The notes: a model not told the origin generated them from the letters alone. A stretch of 64,000 nucleotides of DNA from Vitrella brassicaformis (GCA_001179505.1 CDMY01000255.1:62001-126000), one strand, 5' to 3'; numbered from the stretch's first letter, positions 46,580 to 58,335 are shown. Made by a program: numbers and translations.

Positions 46580-47154
46580 ATGACGACGGAGGTGAGCCTT
46601 TCCGGCAGTGCTGTGGACAGATTATCCATCTGCAGCTCTCGTTTGTTGCTCTTCTCCTCAGGATTCGCCTGTTGTCACTCTCACGGCCATACGCGCCCGT
46701 GTAGCTGCCCTTCAGGAACAGCTGGAGGAGCTCCATCGCAAGGTGGCCACAAGCAATGAGTGCACTGTGCATTAGAGGCTCTTCAATTTCTGCGCTTGTG
46801 TTGAGCTCGTCAGGTGAAGCGTGTGCTTGCGCTGAAGAGTGTGATCGAACACTCGTTCCAGACGGACGGCAGCCGCCTACAGGTGAGAGAGCCGCACCAA
46901 ATGAGGCACACAGACAAGATGAACACTTACACATCGATTCTTGGCTCTGCTGTCAGGATGTCCGCGCCCATTATGCGGGCCTTAGCGAGGCACTCACGAA
47001 GATTGCAAATGGCGACAGACGCGAGAGCGAGGTTCTTTCTCTCGTCCGTCAAGCGTTCACCCAATGCGACGCGATATCTGCCATCTCATGGGCACCGGTA
47101 TACAGACTCGCAAGACACTGCGCGGGGCAGCTTCATCCTGACACTTTTTGTCTC

Positions 47155-47187
<33 letters not shown>

Positions 47188-49421
47188 GTATGCAGGACTT
47201 CTTCGTCTGCCCTCTCCTGACCCTCCCCGAGCCGTGCATCACCAGCTACATTGGTCCCTTCCTCGGCACACAGTCCATCGTCGGCAGCCTCTCCCGCACC
47301 CACACATCCCTCCACGCCCTCTCCCACAACCCCGCCATACACACCAACATGCACCTGCAGACGGACGAGTACCCCGGAATCGTGATTACCAAGCAGCAGA
47401 TCGCGGCGTGGGGCACGGCATTGAGCAAGGTCACGCGGGCCACCGTCCTGTGTTGGCCGACTAGTGCGGTGTTGGAGCTGCTGGAGCGCGCGAGCAACGT
47501 TCTGGAAGAGCTCTACGCCTCGGAGCCCTGGGAAACTCCTAGTCACCTCGCCGCGCCACTCGCTGACAGGGGACTGAGAGAAGACAGAATCGTCTTCCCG
47601 AAGCTCATCCGGGCTGAGGTGGCCGGCGAGTGGATTACTGTTGCCCACAGACGCAACTGGGAACCAACGTAAGAATCGAGGACAGCATGGACGCACACTC
47701 CGACCCCACGTTTCTGTCTTGTTCCTTCCATCACTGGCCTTCAGGGCTCCGAAGGACCTCAGTGTTCGCCGCGTGGAGTCATGGTCGCATGTGGTCGGCA
47801 CAGGAGCGTGGTTGGCAGGGCCAGGGCCGCACAGTTTGACCTTGAAGGCGCGCTTTGCACACGGGGTGGAGTTCGACATGGTGCGCAACCTCTTGTGGAC
47901 ACGTTTTAGGTGAGGGGAAGGAAGAATGTATGTGTACTTATCTGTGCCTCTATGCATTCAGGAGACTGGTGGGGGTAGGTGTGGATTTGAAATTGCATCG
48001 ACGTGAGGCGATCAGGAACCCGCCACTGACAGCCGACATGACACTCGCTGGGGTGCCTTACGGAGATCCCAGATCGGCCGATATTCGTCGTCTTTCCGCG
48101 TATGCAAAGACCCCCTTCCAGCAGAGGACAGGAGAGGCCATGCAGCTGGAGGAGCTTGGCGTCGTGGTTAACGAGATCCATGATACAATGCTTGCCGTAA
48201 GCGCGAAACAACGCCAGCACTCTCATAGTCCAAAGACACCAGCACTCTCAAAATGTGCCTTCTGCTGCTGCTGCTGCTGCTGTGTGTCAGGCCGTGCAGG
48301 TGCTCCGGTCCAGGCAGTTGGCGCCTCGTGGGAAGGTCACCTTCGACGTCATGCCAAGCGTCGAATTCCACACCATGGACATCCTACGTTACCTGGAGGC
48401 CGACCCGTCCAGTGCTGACACCCTCACTGAGCTCGCCCTTTGCGTCAAGTCTGTCGCCCTTCCTTCAGGGCTGGCACAAGGCCAGACCGTCTCATCTGCT
48501 GCGCCCTATTGCCTGCCCCAGCTGGTGTTCTCGCGTGCCACCCAGCTAGAGCTGCAGGGGTGCGGGGCTGCCTCTGAGCCACTACCCGCCTATTTTCTAG
48601 AGCACATATGTGATCGCCACTTCCCTCGCATCACCACACTCGACCTGGGAAAGGTAGAGGGGGCCAGAGAGGAGGCAGCCAGGAAGGCCGTAGACCTGCC
48701 GTCGCTCAGAGAGGTGCGTTTTGAGACGAATCGATCGCCGCTGTGCCTGAGAGGGTGCCAGAAGGGGCTCCCTCTTGTCCATGTCAAGGGCTCCTACCGT
48801 GCGAGTGGTGCTGGTGTGTGGTCGCTGTGGGAGGGCGGGGATGAGGGCGCTGAGGACGGGCATCAGCGAGGCCTAGAGAAGCGCATACGCAAGATCACTA
48901 TCACTGTCAGACATCCTGAGGAAGAGCCAGAGGGGGCGCTGCCAGGTGTAGCTCAGGCTATCTTGCCGGTCTGCCTGCGGGCGATCGACAGGTGCCCCTT
49001 CCTCGACTGCATCACTATCTCTCACCCTCATCGCCAGTTAAGCCCACTCGTCCCTGAGTCAGCCAGGAAGGAGCTACAGTCACGCGGCTTTGTGGCAGTG
49101 AGGACACTCAATATCTGGATGCTGTGTCGCGTGCGTGACTGTGTCGCGCACGGGACACAGCGGACAACAGAGGTGTCTGTGTGTGCCGTGTTGATGCCTC
49201 GCATGGCATTGGACGACAGTGTGTCTCTGAAGGAGGAAGGGCTGCTGCAAGTGCATCCACTTGCGGCCCGGTACCTCGAGCCAGAGATGCGAGAGGAGTT
49301 GACAGAATTTGTAAGCGACATATACCGGAATAGATGGAATAGACGAAGATGGTGGCGCAATTTAAGGGACGGGCTGGTGGGGGTGGATGGATTGAGGGAT
49401 GCAGGTTTGGCTGGCCAGTGA
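46580..49421 (+). CDS. large protein of unknown function, possible LRR-like segments
   Basis: Eight phase-consistent exons (46580-46591, 46662-46742, 46814-46882, 46957-47097, 47196-47668, 47745-47909, 47962-48196, 48291-49421), 768 residues. The N-terminus is a short coiled coil (VAALQEQLEELHRKVKRV). The C-terminal exon has strand/helix alternation reminiscent of F-box/LRR proteins (LPQLVFSRATQLELQGC; HFPRITTLDLG; LPSLREVRF). No catalytic motif, membrane helix or signal peptide is visible. It begins with a 12-nt coding exon, MTTE. Intron 7 contains a (CTG)n polypyrimidine tract. I do not recognise the family; it may belong to a lineage-specific expansion. Confidence 0.75.
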
Positions 49422-50242
49422 GACAGACGTCCATGTGTGTATGCATGACATTAATGTCATGAGACACTGCTTTTGTACAGACAGAAATAGTAAAGACGAC
49501 TTTCTGCAATGATGTTCACTGCCCGGCTGCCCCAGCATTTCACAATCAGCCAATACACACATCCGGGTTGCACGAGTTCTCCCCTTTTCTCTCACTTCAG
49601 CCGTCGGACGAACACGCACCTGACACTATCAGTTAAACACCTACATACCTGCCTCGAGTCAGTCCACCTTATGTTCAGTGAGCAGGTGTCCACAACAAAC
49701 ATCCCGTGAGCTGTTTTTTTCCCGCTGTGTTCCATGAGGTGATTGTGTATAGAAGAAGCTGTTGTTCACCATCCATCCATCCATCCATCCATCCGTGTGG
49801 CCGTGTCTGTGTCCCTCCACCACATTGTCTCCGTCTGCCTGTCTGTCTGTCTGTCTGGACGTGGGATCGTATCGGCCGCACCTAGGGCAGACAGTGGACA
49901 TGCTCACATCGAGTGGCTGGCGGCCACTCAGTCAGACGTTAAGACAAGCCAAATATCTCACGAGACACGCAAATATAAAACGTAGGCGGCGATTGATCAA
50001 CGACGACCTGCACACAAAACAGCCACTCAGGGGCTTTCAACCAACACATCCACAAACACACAAGTGAGCCAATTAGGCAGCCCTTCTCCATCCATCCATA
50101 TCCATCCACCACGGCTACACGAACCAGTCCGTTCATCCCCCATCCCTCCCTCCCTCCATCCCTCTGTCCCGCCCTCCCTCGTTTCCATATCTGCACTCCT
50201 CGTCTCTTGTAGCTATCGGCCCACTAGCTCTACGCACGCCAT
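49422..50242. other. convergent intergenic region with an exon-like relic
   Basis: Contains (ATCC)n near 49771-49794. At about 49960-50010 a minus-strand segment encodes SPPTFYICVS, similar to SPPTFYILVS at about 51650-51690, in the same orientation. It ends soon after at a stop and is probably a decayed exon copy. Confidence 0.5.
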
Positions 50243-51347
50243 CTACTCCTTCTTTCTGTAGTAAGGCTTGTTGTGTCTCAGGGGCGCCGGAGGCCCCGGG
50301 GCTCGTTGCGCGTTGGAGGGCCGTTGGAGGATCCTGACGGGCCTCGTCTGTCCTGGCACCAGATGGGTGGCCCCGCTTGGCGGCGACGCAGAGAAGGGGT
50401 GCGGCCTCTCCACCCCCGGACCTGCACACACAAAGATGGACAGTCAGTCCTTTCATTCCTGTACTTGTCATCGTCTTTGTCCTTCCTTGAGTCTACCTGC
50501 TGGTCCCGCCGTGCCCCGAGAGCTGCTCGCCCCCATCTGAGTCGACGCCAGGCCACCGTTGGGGTGGACACCTAGGCACACGACAGAATAGCGAGATAGA
50601 TGAGATGCTCTCATGCACCTCTCCGTCACTGTGTACACCTTCTCTGGTGCATACATACCTGCAGTATCTTGTGCCGTGCTGGGTATCTTCTTCTTGGGTT
50701 CGGTCGGCGGCAAAAATATCGGCGGGCGGCCGCTGCTGCTGCTGCTGCTGCCGCTAAACTCCTCTCGACTACCCTGACAGACCGACAGCCCACACACAGA
50801 CACATCGATGATGGACAGACAGATGACTTGCAGCAAGGTACTGTGCGCACGCCTGTGTCCTTTGCTCGCCTGTGGTGCTGCCCTCTGATCCCCCCGGCCC
50901 CCATGCCCGTACCCGCCCCCATAGCCGTGCCCACTCCTAGACACCACAGCCCCATACTGGTGGCCGTGGCTGCGCCCACCCTGCCCGGCCTGGTGGACGA
51001 CCCCTCCGGCAGCTGGTGCAGCAGCAGCGCTGCTCTGGGCGAAGGATAGGTGGTGGCTGTCCGGTGGCGAGGCTGAGGGAGCGGCCAAATTGGGGGCGGC
51101 GCTGCGGCTGTTGAGCGACGCTGAAGGCGGCGGCTGCTGCGACAAGCTTGCGGCTGAAAACCAAACCACTCAGGTCAACCAATGGCACAATAAGTAGGCT
51201 TTTCCTTTCGTCCTCACCATTTCGGCTATCATTGGCTATGGCGGTCGATCGCTTCTGGAGTACGTCACGAATGGCCTTCTTCTTGTTGCCAATGTCGTTC
51301 TTCTTTCGCCGAATGGCGTCCTGCAGTTGACGACGCTCGGCATCCAT
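50243..51347 (-). CDS. coiled-coil plus low-complexity protein, 5' end unresolved
   Basis: Exons 51380(or 51347)-51218, 51153-50828, 50773-50659, 50570-50497 and 50421-50243 join in phase and end YYRKKE-TAG. The first encodes a basic coiled coil (MDAERRQLQDAIRRKKNDIG...). The rest is Ser/Pro/Ala- then Gly/His/Tyr-rich (GHGYGGGYGHGGRGDQR), suggestive of an RNA-associated or scaffold protein. The start at 51347 is the first ATG in frame. An upstream exon at about 51692-51603 (SPPTFYILVSHALYDLPLPD) joins in the same phase, so coding may begin further upstream, beyond 51860. A 127-bp tandem duplication (51301-51554) has doubled the acceptor and start of the first exon. Confidence 0.55.
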
Positions 51348-51554
51348 GCGATTGATCTCGGTCTTGTCGCGCCCAATGCCCTAAGAGAAGAAAGCAGAGC
51401 AGTATGTTGACAAGCCGGGGTGAGCATTTCTTTCGCCGAATGGCGTCCTGCAGTTGACGACGCTCGGCATCCATGCGATTGATCTCGGTCTTATCGCGCC
51501 CAATGCCCTAAGAGAAGAAAGCAGAGCAGTATGTTGACAAGCCGGGGTGAGCAT
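51301..51554. repeat. 127-bp tandem duplication covering a splice acceptor and partial exon
   Basis: Copy 1 is 51301-51427 and copy 2 is 51428-51554. They differ at one position (G at 51366, A at 51493). Each carries the minus-strand TTCTCTTAG acceptor and the exon start GIGRDKTEINRMDAERR. Only copy 1 continues into the full exon. Confidence 0.95.
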
Positions 51555-51859
51555 ATGTGTGTGTGTGTGTGTGTGTCTGTGTGTGTGTATCGATCGGTTG
51601 ACCTCCGAAGTCTGTGCGCTGTCGGGCAACGGGAGGTCGTACAGGGCATGAGACACCAGAATATAAAATGTAGGCGGCGATCGGCAGCAGCCTGTGTGTA
51701 CAAGAGACACAACAACGTAATTTCCTGACTAAGTGAGTGGTGAGTCTATACGTCTCACCTCTGTCGCCCTGCCTCTCCAGCAACGCTGTGGCACGCCCTC
51801 GCCCGCCATCGTCACCGTTACCACACAATGCAACGCCATGCAATGCACACGGACGCAAC

Positions 51860-52678
51860 TAGAAAGTCCGCCTATTAAAAACCCCAATCCAATCGGACAC
51901 ACACACGATGCAGGAAAGTCCACCCACCGCTCGACAAATCGGCACGTTAGATAGCCAGAAAAACCAGACGTTATAGAAAGGGTGTAGGTGTGGGTGTGGG
52001 TGTGGGTGTGGGTGTGTGTTTGCGTTGCAAAAGAACACACACACACATCCAACAGACACAGTCCGTCATGTGCGACGTGTAATGCTTATGCATGTGTGGC
52101 ACGGCGGTTACTTACTGAGGTGAAACTACTCTATCCCTTAGTTTCCCCTCCTTGTTGGCCCCCCATTTATATCATTCTCTTGTGCCCCCTGTCTGTCTGC
52201 CTCTTGTGCCCCCTGTCTGTCTGCCTCTTGTGCCCACGCCACACGCCCATACTGCTCGTGTCGGTGCTCCCCCCAGCCACGCCACGCCACTTAGACAACA
52301 CCCACAGCCCATGTCAAGAAATCATCCACCCAAACAAACGAAACGATACACTTGCGATCGAAGACGAGACCAAACGAACGACAGGCAGACAGAGGAGATC
52401 AGATCAGGCAGACAGGCAGACGGACAGGTCGGCCAGTCCGGGTGGTGCAGGTGTGCGCATTTGCACCCACACCACCCGCCCGTCGCATTACGGGAGCATC
52501 CAGGTAGGAAGATAGAGGCAGACAGGCAGGCACACTGACCAGCCATTGAGTTCCCCGTTACAAAACATTAGAGTTCCCCGGAAAAGAAAAACACCCGTGT
52601 GTGGCATGCATTGGGTGGAAACATGTTGGCTGGGCTGGGCTGGGGGCATACTGATTGATGTGTGTGGCTGGAGGCATG
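51860..52678. other. no resolved gene; GGTGTG and TGTCTGCCTC repeats
   Basis: Contains a (GTGTGG)n-type tract at about 51986-52018 and a 27-bp tandem repeat (CTTGTGCCCCCTGTCTGTCTG) at about 52177-52237. May include upstream exons or UTR of the 50.2-51.3 kb gene. Confidence 0.4.
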
Positions 52679-53347
52679 TTAGTGTGTGTTGGGGCATTCA
52701 TCTGGGCTGTTGTCTCCTTGACTTTCGACTCCACCGGGCCGTCGGGTTGTTGGTGTTCGGGTGTGGCGCTGGTTTGCCATCACCCACACGTCCGTCTTCC
52801 ACACGCTCGTCAGATCGCACGACAGGTGCGGGCATCTCGCGGTTGGGGCCACGCCTTGGTCGTGACGGGAGGATTCCCTGCATACACACATATCCGACAT
52901 GACAACAACACATAGAGGGCCGTACGTGCGTCGTGTCACTCGTTCCATTCTCTGTCCCCATCCCTGCTATCCCCTGCTTACCGCATCATTCTCATGTCCA
53001 TGCCAACATCGAGCTCCACACGTAGCGTCAGCAGCGCCCTGGTCTTGCCAAAGCAGGCCTCGTCCACGCGAAAGACGGCCCGCCAGCCGTCCCCCTCCTT
53101 GAACAACTCGAACTCCGACACTATGGCCACCACCGTCTCGAACGGGCCGCTCGAAGCGCTTCGGGTAGACCACAGAGATGTTGATCAGGCTCTTGGTCAG
53201 ATCCGTCAGCGCCACCACCTCGGTCTCGCTGTCGAGGCGGCTCGCTCCACCTGAGAGGATGTTTAAAGCTTCAGATGCCAGGGTTGGAAAAAGGCATTCG
53301 GACACATTGGGAAGGGGGGAGAAGGGATCGGGCGCACCACAATTCAT
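52679..53347 (-). CDS. unknown protein with an apparent +1 frameshift
   Basis: Starts MNCGAPDPFSPLPNVSECLF at 53347. The frame continues with good codon choice to VVYPKRFERP. Coding character then moves to the +1 frame at about 53143 (PFETVVAIVSEFELFKEGDGW through LTLRVELDVGMDMRMMR), ending at a GTAAGC donor (exon end 52982). The next exon (about 52880-52679) joins that second frame in phase and ends ECPNTH-TAA. Either one base is extra in the assembly, the gene is broken, or a frameshift or tiny intron is used. No family recognised. One AGCTCGCA motif lies 258 bp upstream. Confidence 0.4.
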
Positions 53348-54072
53348 GAAGGGTCCCGGAGGAGGGAGGCTCAAGCTGAAGTCAGCTTCTCCGGGTCAGG
53401 GGCGGTCATGGCGAGCAGCGGGGCTGCGCGGGCCTCGGGCGGATGGCGCCCGACCGCTTTTGCCGAAGGATGAAAAGAAACGAACGAGATATGAGTGAGA
53501 AATGAGTAGAGGCGGTACGGAAACTGTTTGTTTTCCTTCTGAAAAATCCGTCTCGACGAGACGGCTAGGATGTCGCATCCTCGCGCGATTCTCGCCGTCA
53601 GCTAAGCTCGCATACGGAGCTGTGGGAAACATCAGTCGCGGCGACCCTCGCTATCTGCTGACGACCGAGGCTATTACAGAGGATCAAGGCATCGCTTTCG
53701 ACTTCCTCTGCGACCGGGGCAATCTGAATTCTGCCGTGAGCGGCTTCACCCATCCGCTCGCCCGCCGCTTTCCCAGTTCGCAGCCCCTGTGGCGCCGTGT
53801 CCTGCGGCGATTCAGCAGGGGGAGGTGATAGCGTGAGTGCTGGTGGATCGATCGGTGTGGTGTTGCTGCATGTTGACGGGCAGTGCATGTGAGTAGCTGG
53901 CTCATCCATGTGTGGTGGAGCCGGCCCGACTTCGGTAACCTACATGGACCAGGGTATGTGAATGCCGCGTGGATGGAGAGCGCATACACATCCGGTTGAC
54001 GAATGATTGCATCCATGTCTCAAAGGGAGCAGGCCGCAACACATTCAATCAGCATTGCCACAAAAACGCCAC
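53348..54072. other. intergenic
   Basis: Carries AGCTCGCA at 53605-53612. A 108-codon plus-strand open frame at 53502-53828 lacks splice partners and recognisable homology and is not called. Confidence 0.45.
53605..53612. promoter_or_regulatory. AGCTCGCA promoter motif
   Basis: Single copy upstream of the minus-strand gene starting at 53347. Confidence 0.45.
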
Positions 54073-56594
54073 TCACTCGTGAGGCCCCTTCTTTGCCTGA
54101 CACAGTTGTGCCAGCCGACTCACTCGCCTCGCCCGCTCATCTCTATCCCCATCGACAGCCCCATCCCCACCCTCCAGCTTCCGCTGCTTCCTCGACGCCC
54201 GTCCTGCGCCGCCCTCCTCGATATCATCGTCTTGTGGCTGGTCTGACGGGCCCTTGGAGCCCACAATCATGACATCGTCATCGTCGTCAGCGTCATTCTC
54301 TCCCGTCTGTCGACCACCAGTGCCATCGTCCTCCTGCCCTTCGTCACTCTCGCGCTTCACGCCCCGCCGCCTGGCCGACACGGGCGGCAGCAGCGGTACC
54401 TCTCGCGGTCCCATTGACGCGCCTCCCTCGTCGCCATCATCCTCTCTCCCCGTGTGTGTCCGCGCGTGCCGCTGCCGCTCGCGCGCCACGTCGAGTGCGT
54501 TGGCATACGCCATGCGCTTGGCGAGATCTTCGAGGGCCGCCTGCCAGTCTGATGGGGGGCTGGTGCTGCCGGCCGATGCTGCAGCTGCTGCAGCGGTGGA
54601 TGGGTGGGGAGGGTGGTGGGAGCCAGGGGCGTTGCGAGTCGCCTGAATGCACGACAGTGAGTGTCAGGATGATGGTCGGCTTGTGCACTGATGGTGTACC
54701 AGGGCCCTGCAGAGAGCTTCTACGCCATCCTCTGCCCTTCTGGTGCTGATGCCGATGTCTGCGGCCTTCTCGTATAGTCTCCTCAGCCGTCCAGCGGTGA
54801 GGGCGACCACCGGTGGCACCGCTTCGAACGACGTGAGGGACCTGACCAACATCAAAGAGACACGATCTGTGTTAGTGTGCGTCGTCATGGCTGCCTGCCT
54901 GGGTGCCGTGTTGTGTTGTGTTGTGTTGTGTTGCAACCTTGTGAATGGCTGCATTGGCGGCAGGGGTGCCTCGCCAGATGTGCGACGCCAAGCGAACACG
55001 GCAACCAGAGGAGAATCTGCGCATGAGCAGGATGACACAGTGACACAGGAAGAACAGGTAGACCATTTCGACGCTCCACCCCCCACCCATCCGCTCACCT
55101 AGGTTTGGAAGGTGTCTGAGTGTTTGTCGTGTGGGTATGTCCCATATCCGCAGCCCATCGCCGGCGCACGACACCAGCCGACTCCCGTCGACATTCACAC
55201 TCACGCCGGCCACCGGACCCCTATAGCCAAGCAACCAACACGTACACTCAGAGATATCGCTTGCCGCATCCATTGCATTCACCATCCCCACTTACTGGTG
55301 TCCGATAAAGCTCCGCTGCCACTCCCCCTTGCCGCTCTCGACGGTCAACAGACCGCTGCCAGGTTTCCGGCGGTCCAGTGGGCCGCCAGCCTGCCTCATT
55401 CTAGACGCCGATAGGGCATAGACTTCACCGTTGGCCGCGCCGCAAAATACATCATCGTTGGCCGGACTCTGCAAGCAAGGGACCAGGGAAAAAGTCGCTG
55501 AGCGATAGCTGGCTGGTGTAGCGGTGTGCTGACCACGGCGAGGGCATTGACGACAGCTGGGAAGAGGATGGCTGCTATGGAGCTCTCTGAGCCCATCGCT
55601 TCGACACGACCGCCTCGCATGTCGCCACCTAATCGCCACAACTGACACACACGCGGACGGAATGTGTTTTCCTGTCGACATGGCGATCTTGCTTCCTGTT
55701 CACCCTGACGGTCCTGTCAGCCGATGCAGATGCGACAAAGCCCTCCAGGCCACCACCAGACACAGACACCTGAATAAGCCAGCCCATCGCACGCTCATCG
55801 GTACGCTTCGAAACCGTAGCAGCTCTTTCCTGGTCTGCTCACTGACGGCAGTGACGGCCTGTGTGTGACTCGTCCATAGCTTGTGCTGTGTCGCGGGATC
55901 ATAGCCCTCGCCCAACGACGCGCCAGCGGCCCGTGTACCCCCGGACGGCTGGAACAACCTGCACGCAGCGACACAAGGCATGTGTGCATCTGCTGTCGCG
56001 CATGGGAGCGCGTGTGCGTACTCAGGGAGCAGGTACACGTGCAGATGGCCGTCACTCGCGGCAGTGATCAGGGCAGCGTCGTCACTCGTCAGCCCAGTAA
56101 ATGTGACGGCGCCCCCATGGCCCCGCCATGCCCGCAACAGACATCCACTGGCCACCTGACACACGCGCACACGTAACATTTCTCCTTGCCGACATCACTC
56201 CCTGACATCCTGTGTACCTGCCAGACGTACATCATGCCCGACTGCGCCCCTGCGAAGCACAGGTGTGCGTCGGCCGAGAACGTGAGGGCCGTCATGACCT
56301 CCGGCAAGCTGATCCGATAGCATGGGGTGTCCCGGGAGAACTGCCACACGTGCAGCAGGGCTTTGCCGGCCTGCGCAGCGGCGAAGTAGCAAGAACTCTG
56401 GCCCACGCGGCTGACACAGCTGCCACGATTGATGGAATCCTGATGCCAAACCACAGATGCAATGGATGGATGGATGAGTGTATTGAAGCAGAGCTTGTGG
56501 TTTTGCCCACCTTGAAGTTTCCGAGGATGGCCCCCGAGTGAATGTCGATTCGGAGAAAGCCGTTGCGGTCCGTGGCCGCCCAGATCTCCTCCAT
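54073..56594 (-). CDS. WDR18: WDR18/Ipi3-like WD40 protein of the Rix1 (PELP1-TEX10) complex
   Basis: Eleven exons (about 56594-56511, 56439-56218, 56155-56022, 55958-55847, 55769-55704, 55641-55535, 55468-55296, 55220-55099, 55016-54938, 54841-54700, 54642-54073). Start MEEIWAATDRNG. WD40 blades include YFAAAQAGKALLHVWQF, ALTFSADAHLCFAGAQSGMMYVWQ, GLTSDDAALITAASDGHLHVYLL, FVASASADRTVRLWRL and the diagnostic GVSVNVDGSRLVSCAGDGLRIWDIPTRQTLR. The C-terminus is a disordered acidic/basic tail (DDDDDVMIVGSKG). Ipi3/WDR18 acts in late pre-60S maturation and ITS2 processing, so this is the third 60S-assembly gene in the window. It is identified by blade pattern and the DIPTRQ.LR block rather than by a unique motif. 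Confidence 0.75.
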
Positions 56595-56738
56595 CGCCTC
56601 AGATCAGCGCCTCCAAACAGACCAACTCATCAAAGGCAGGTGAATGACTCGGGATGCGGTAGGGAGGCTCTGGATGGTCTCCCCAAGGACAGACCGGGGG
56701 AGGAACAGAGGGAAAGACGCCGCCATCCTCAATTTCAG

Positions 56739-56761
56739 GCTCGCAAATCGATTTGCGAGCT
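56739..56761. promoter_or_regulatory. palindromic promoter motif, WDR18/ERD2-like divergent promoter
   Basis: A perfect 22-bp palindrome (GCTCGCAAATCGATTTGCGA plus GC, 56739-56760) centred between start codons at 56594 (minus) and 56845 (plus). The right half is TGCGAGCT at 56754-56761. Confidence 0.75.
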
Positions 56762-56844
56762 TTTTGAAACGTGTGGCCAGAGAATAGAGCTCGAGGGCTG
56801 TCTTGGTTGTGGCTGGATCTGTTGGTCATCAGCGTATTAAGAAG

Positions 56845-58335
56845 ATGGCGATGAGCGTGCAGGAGTTCGCGAACATCGTGACGGACAAGGAGAAGCTGCT
56901 GGCGTGGTTCGAGCGGAACAAGAGCAGCGTCAAGGCCTGGGGAGCCTTCATAGCGGTGGTGTTTGTGCTGTTCTTCCTCTTCTCGGACGGCGACTTCTCG
57001 TTCCTCATGACGCTGTCGTCGCTCATCGGCATGTTCTCCTTCCTCATGGTCGTCTACAAGATAGAGATCAGCAAGTCATGCGCCGGCGTGTCACTCAAGA
57101 TGATTGAATGCTACCTCGTACTCATATTCGCCAGACTCTGCAGCATCATACCGTTCGAAGGGTCAGACAACACACGCCCGGCAACCATGATGCGCATCAC
57201 GCACGCACGAGCGTGTGTGTTTTGGTGTGTGTTTGTGTGTATGTCACTCACCCACACCAGGTATCTGCCGTACGACAGGAGCGGCGACTGGCTGTACCAG
57301 ACGGTGGAGGGCATCTCGTTTTGCCTGGCGGGTTCGATAGTGTACCTGTGTCGGTACCGCTACAAGGACACGTACGACCCATCCGCAGACACACTCAACC
57401 ACCTCTTCCTCATCATTCCCTCCGCCGCACTCGCACTCCTCTTCCATCCATCACTCAACGCATTCATGCCCGCTGATGTAAGCAAGACGGCCAGCCAGCC
57501 AGTCAGACAGCCATGACGGATGGGATGGATGGATAGACGAAGATCGGTGGTTTGGTTGGCTATGTGTGTTGATAGGTGTCATGGACATTTGCGCTGTATC
57601 TCGAGTCGGTGTGCGTCCTGCCGCAGCTCTTCATGTTCCAAAAAGAGGTGGGGACCCACCCCAGCCACCTCTACATACGACACGACACACACACTTGTGT
57701 GGATGGCATGGGTGTGGCTGTTCAGGGCAAGGTTGAGCCCTTCACGACCCACTTCCTCGCGGGACAGGCGCTGTCAAAGGTGCGCCACCCAGACAAGACG
57801 CAGCCACCATGCACGTCTGGATGCATGTGTGTCCGTCCGTATGTGTGTTGCCATGCCCATCAGGTGCTGTCGTTCATTTTCTGGATATCATCCTACTCAG
57901 AGCTCAACGACCCCACCAAGACGGTCGGTACTGCACTGCGCCCACAGACAGATCGTTCATCGTGTGTATGCGCTGACTGTGCTGTGCTGTGCTGTGCTGT
58001 GCCTGTGTATTCCTCCGCAGCTCAAGTCATTCGTGGGCGTCTGGGTCATCGTCATGCAAGTAAGGAAGGAAGCAGAGAGAGGGAGGAGGCGGTCACAAGC
58101 GAGCTGATCACGCATATCGATGGCGTGGCGTGTTTCCCGTGCTGCAGATTGTCCAGCTGATAGTGATGGGCGACTTCATCTACCACTACATAAGATGGTA
58201 CGTCAATACAGAAGATACACACGCACACATTCCCATCGTCCGTCTATCTACACACATGTCCTGGTCTTCTTTTTCCCCCTCCTCAGTTTGAGCAAGGGCG
58301 TGCCGGTGCAGTTCATCCTCACAGAAGACGTGTGA
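56845..58335 (+). CDS. ERD2-like (KDEL-receptor family) multi-pass membrane protein
   Basis: Eight exons (56845-57161, 57261-57477, 57576-57647, 57726-57779, 57864-57923, 58021-58059, 58148-58197, 58287-58335), 285 residues. A roughly 30-residue N-terminal extension precedes an added membrane helix (AFIAVVFVLFFLF). The ERD2 core follows: YKIEISKSCAGVSLKMIECYLVLIFARL, YLESVCVLPQLFMFQKEGKVEPFTTHFLAG, and the last helix VQLIVMGDFIYHYIR. Length and extension match the plant ERD2-like/ERP subgroup rather than the 212-residue canonical KDEL receptor, so HDEL retrieval is not certain. It should act in the ER-Golgi system. Confidence 0.88.

Noticed and set aside
49771-49794. Short tandem repeats such as (ATCC)n, (TC)n and (TGTC)n as a possible CRISPR or regulatory array
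   Set aside because: Units of 2-4 bp without spacers are ordinary microsatellites, common in introns and spacers here.
53502-53828. 108-codon plus-strand open frame
   Set aside because: No splice partners, no recognisable domain, and it overlaps the promoter region of the minus-strand gene.
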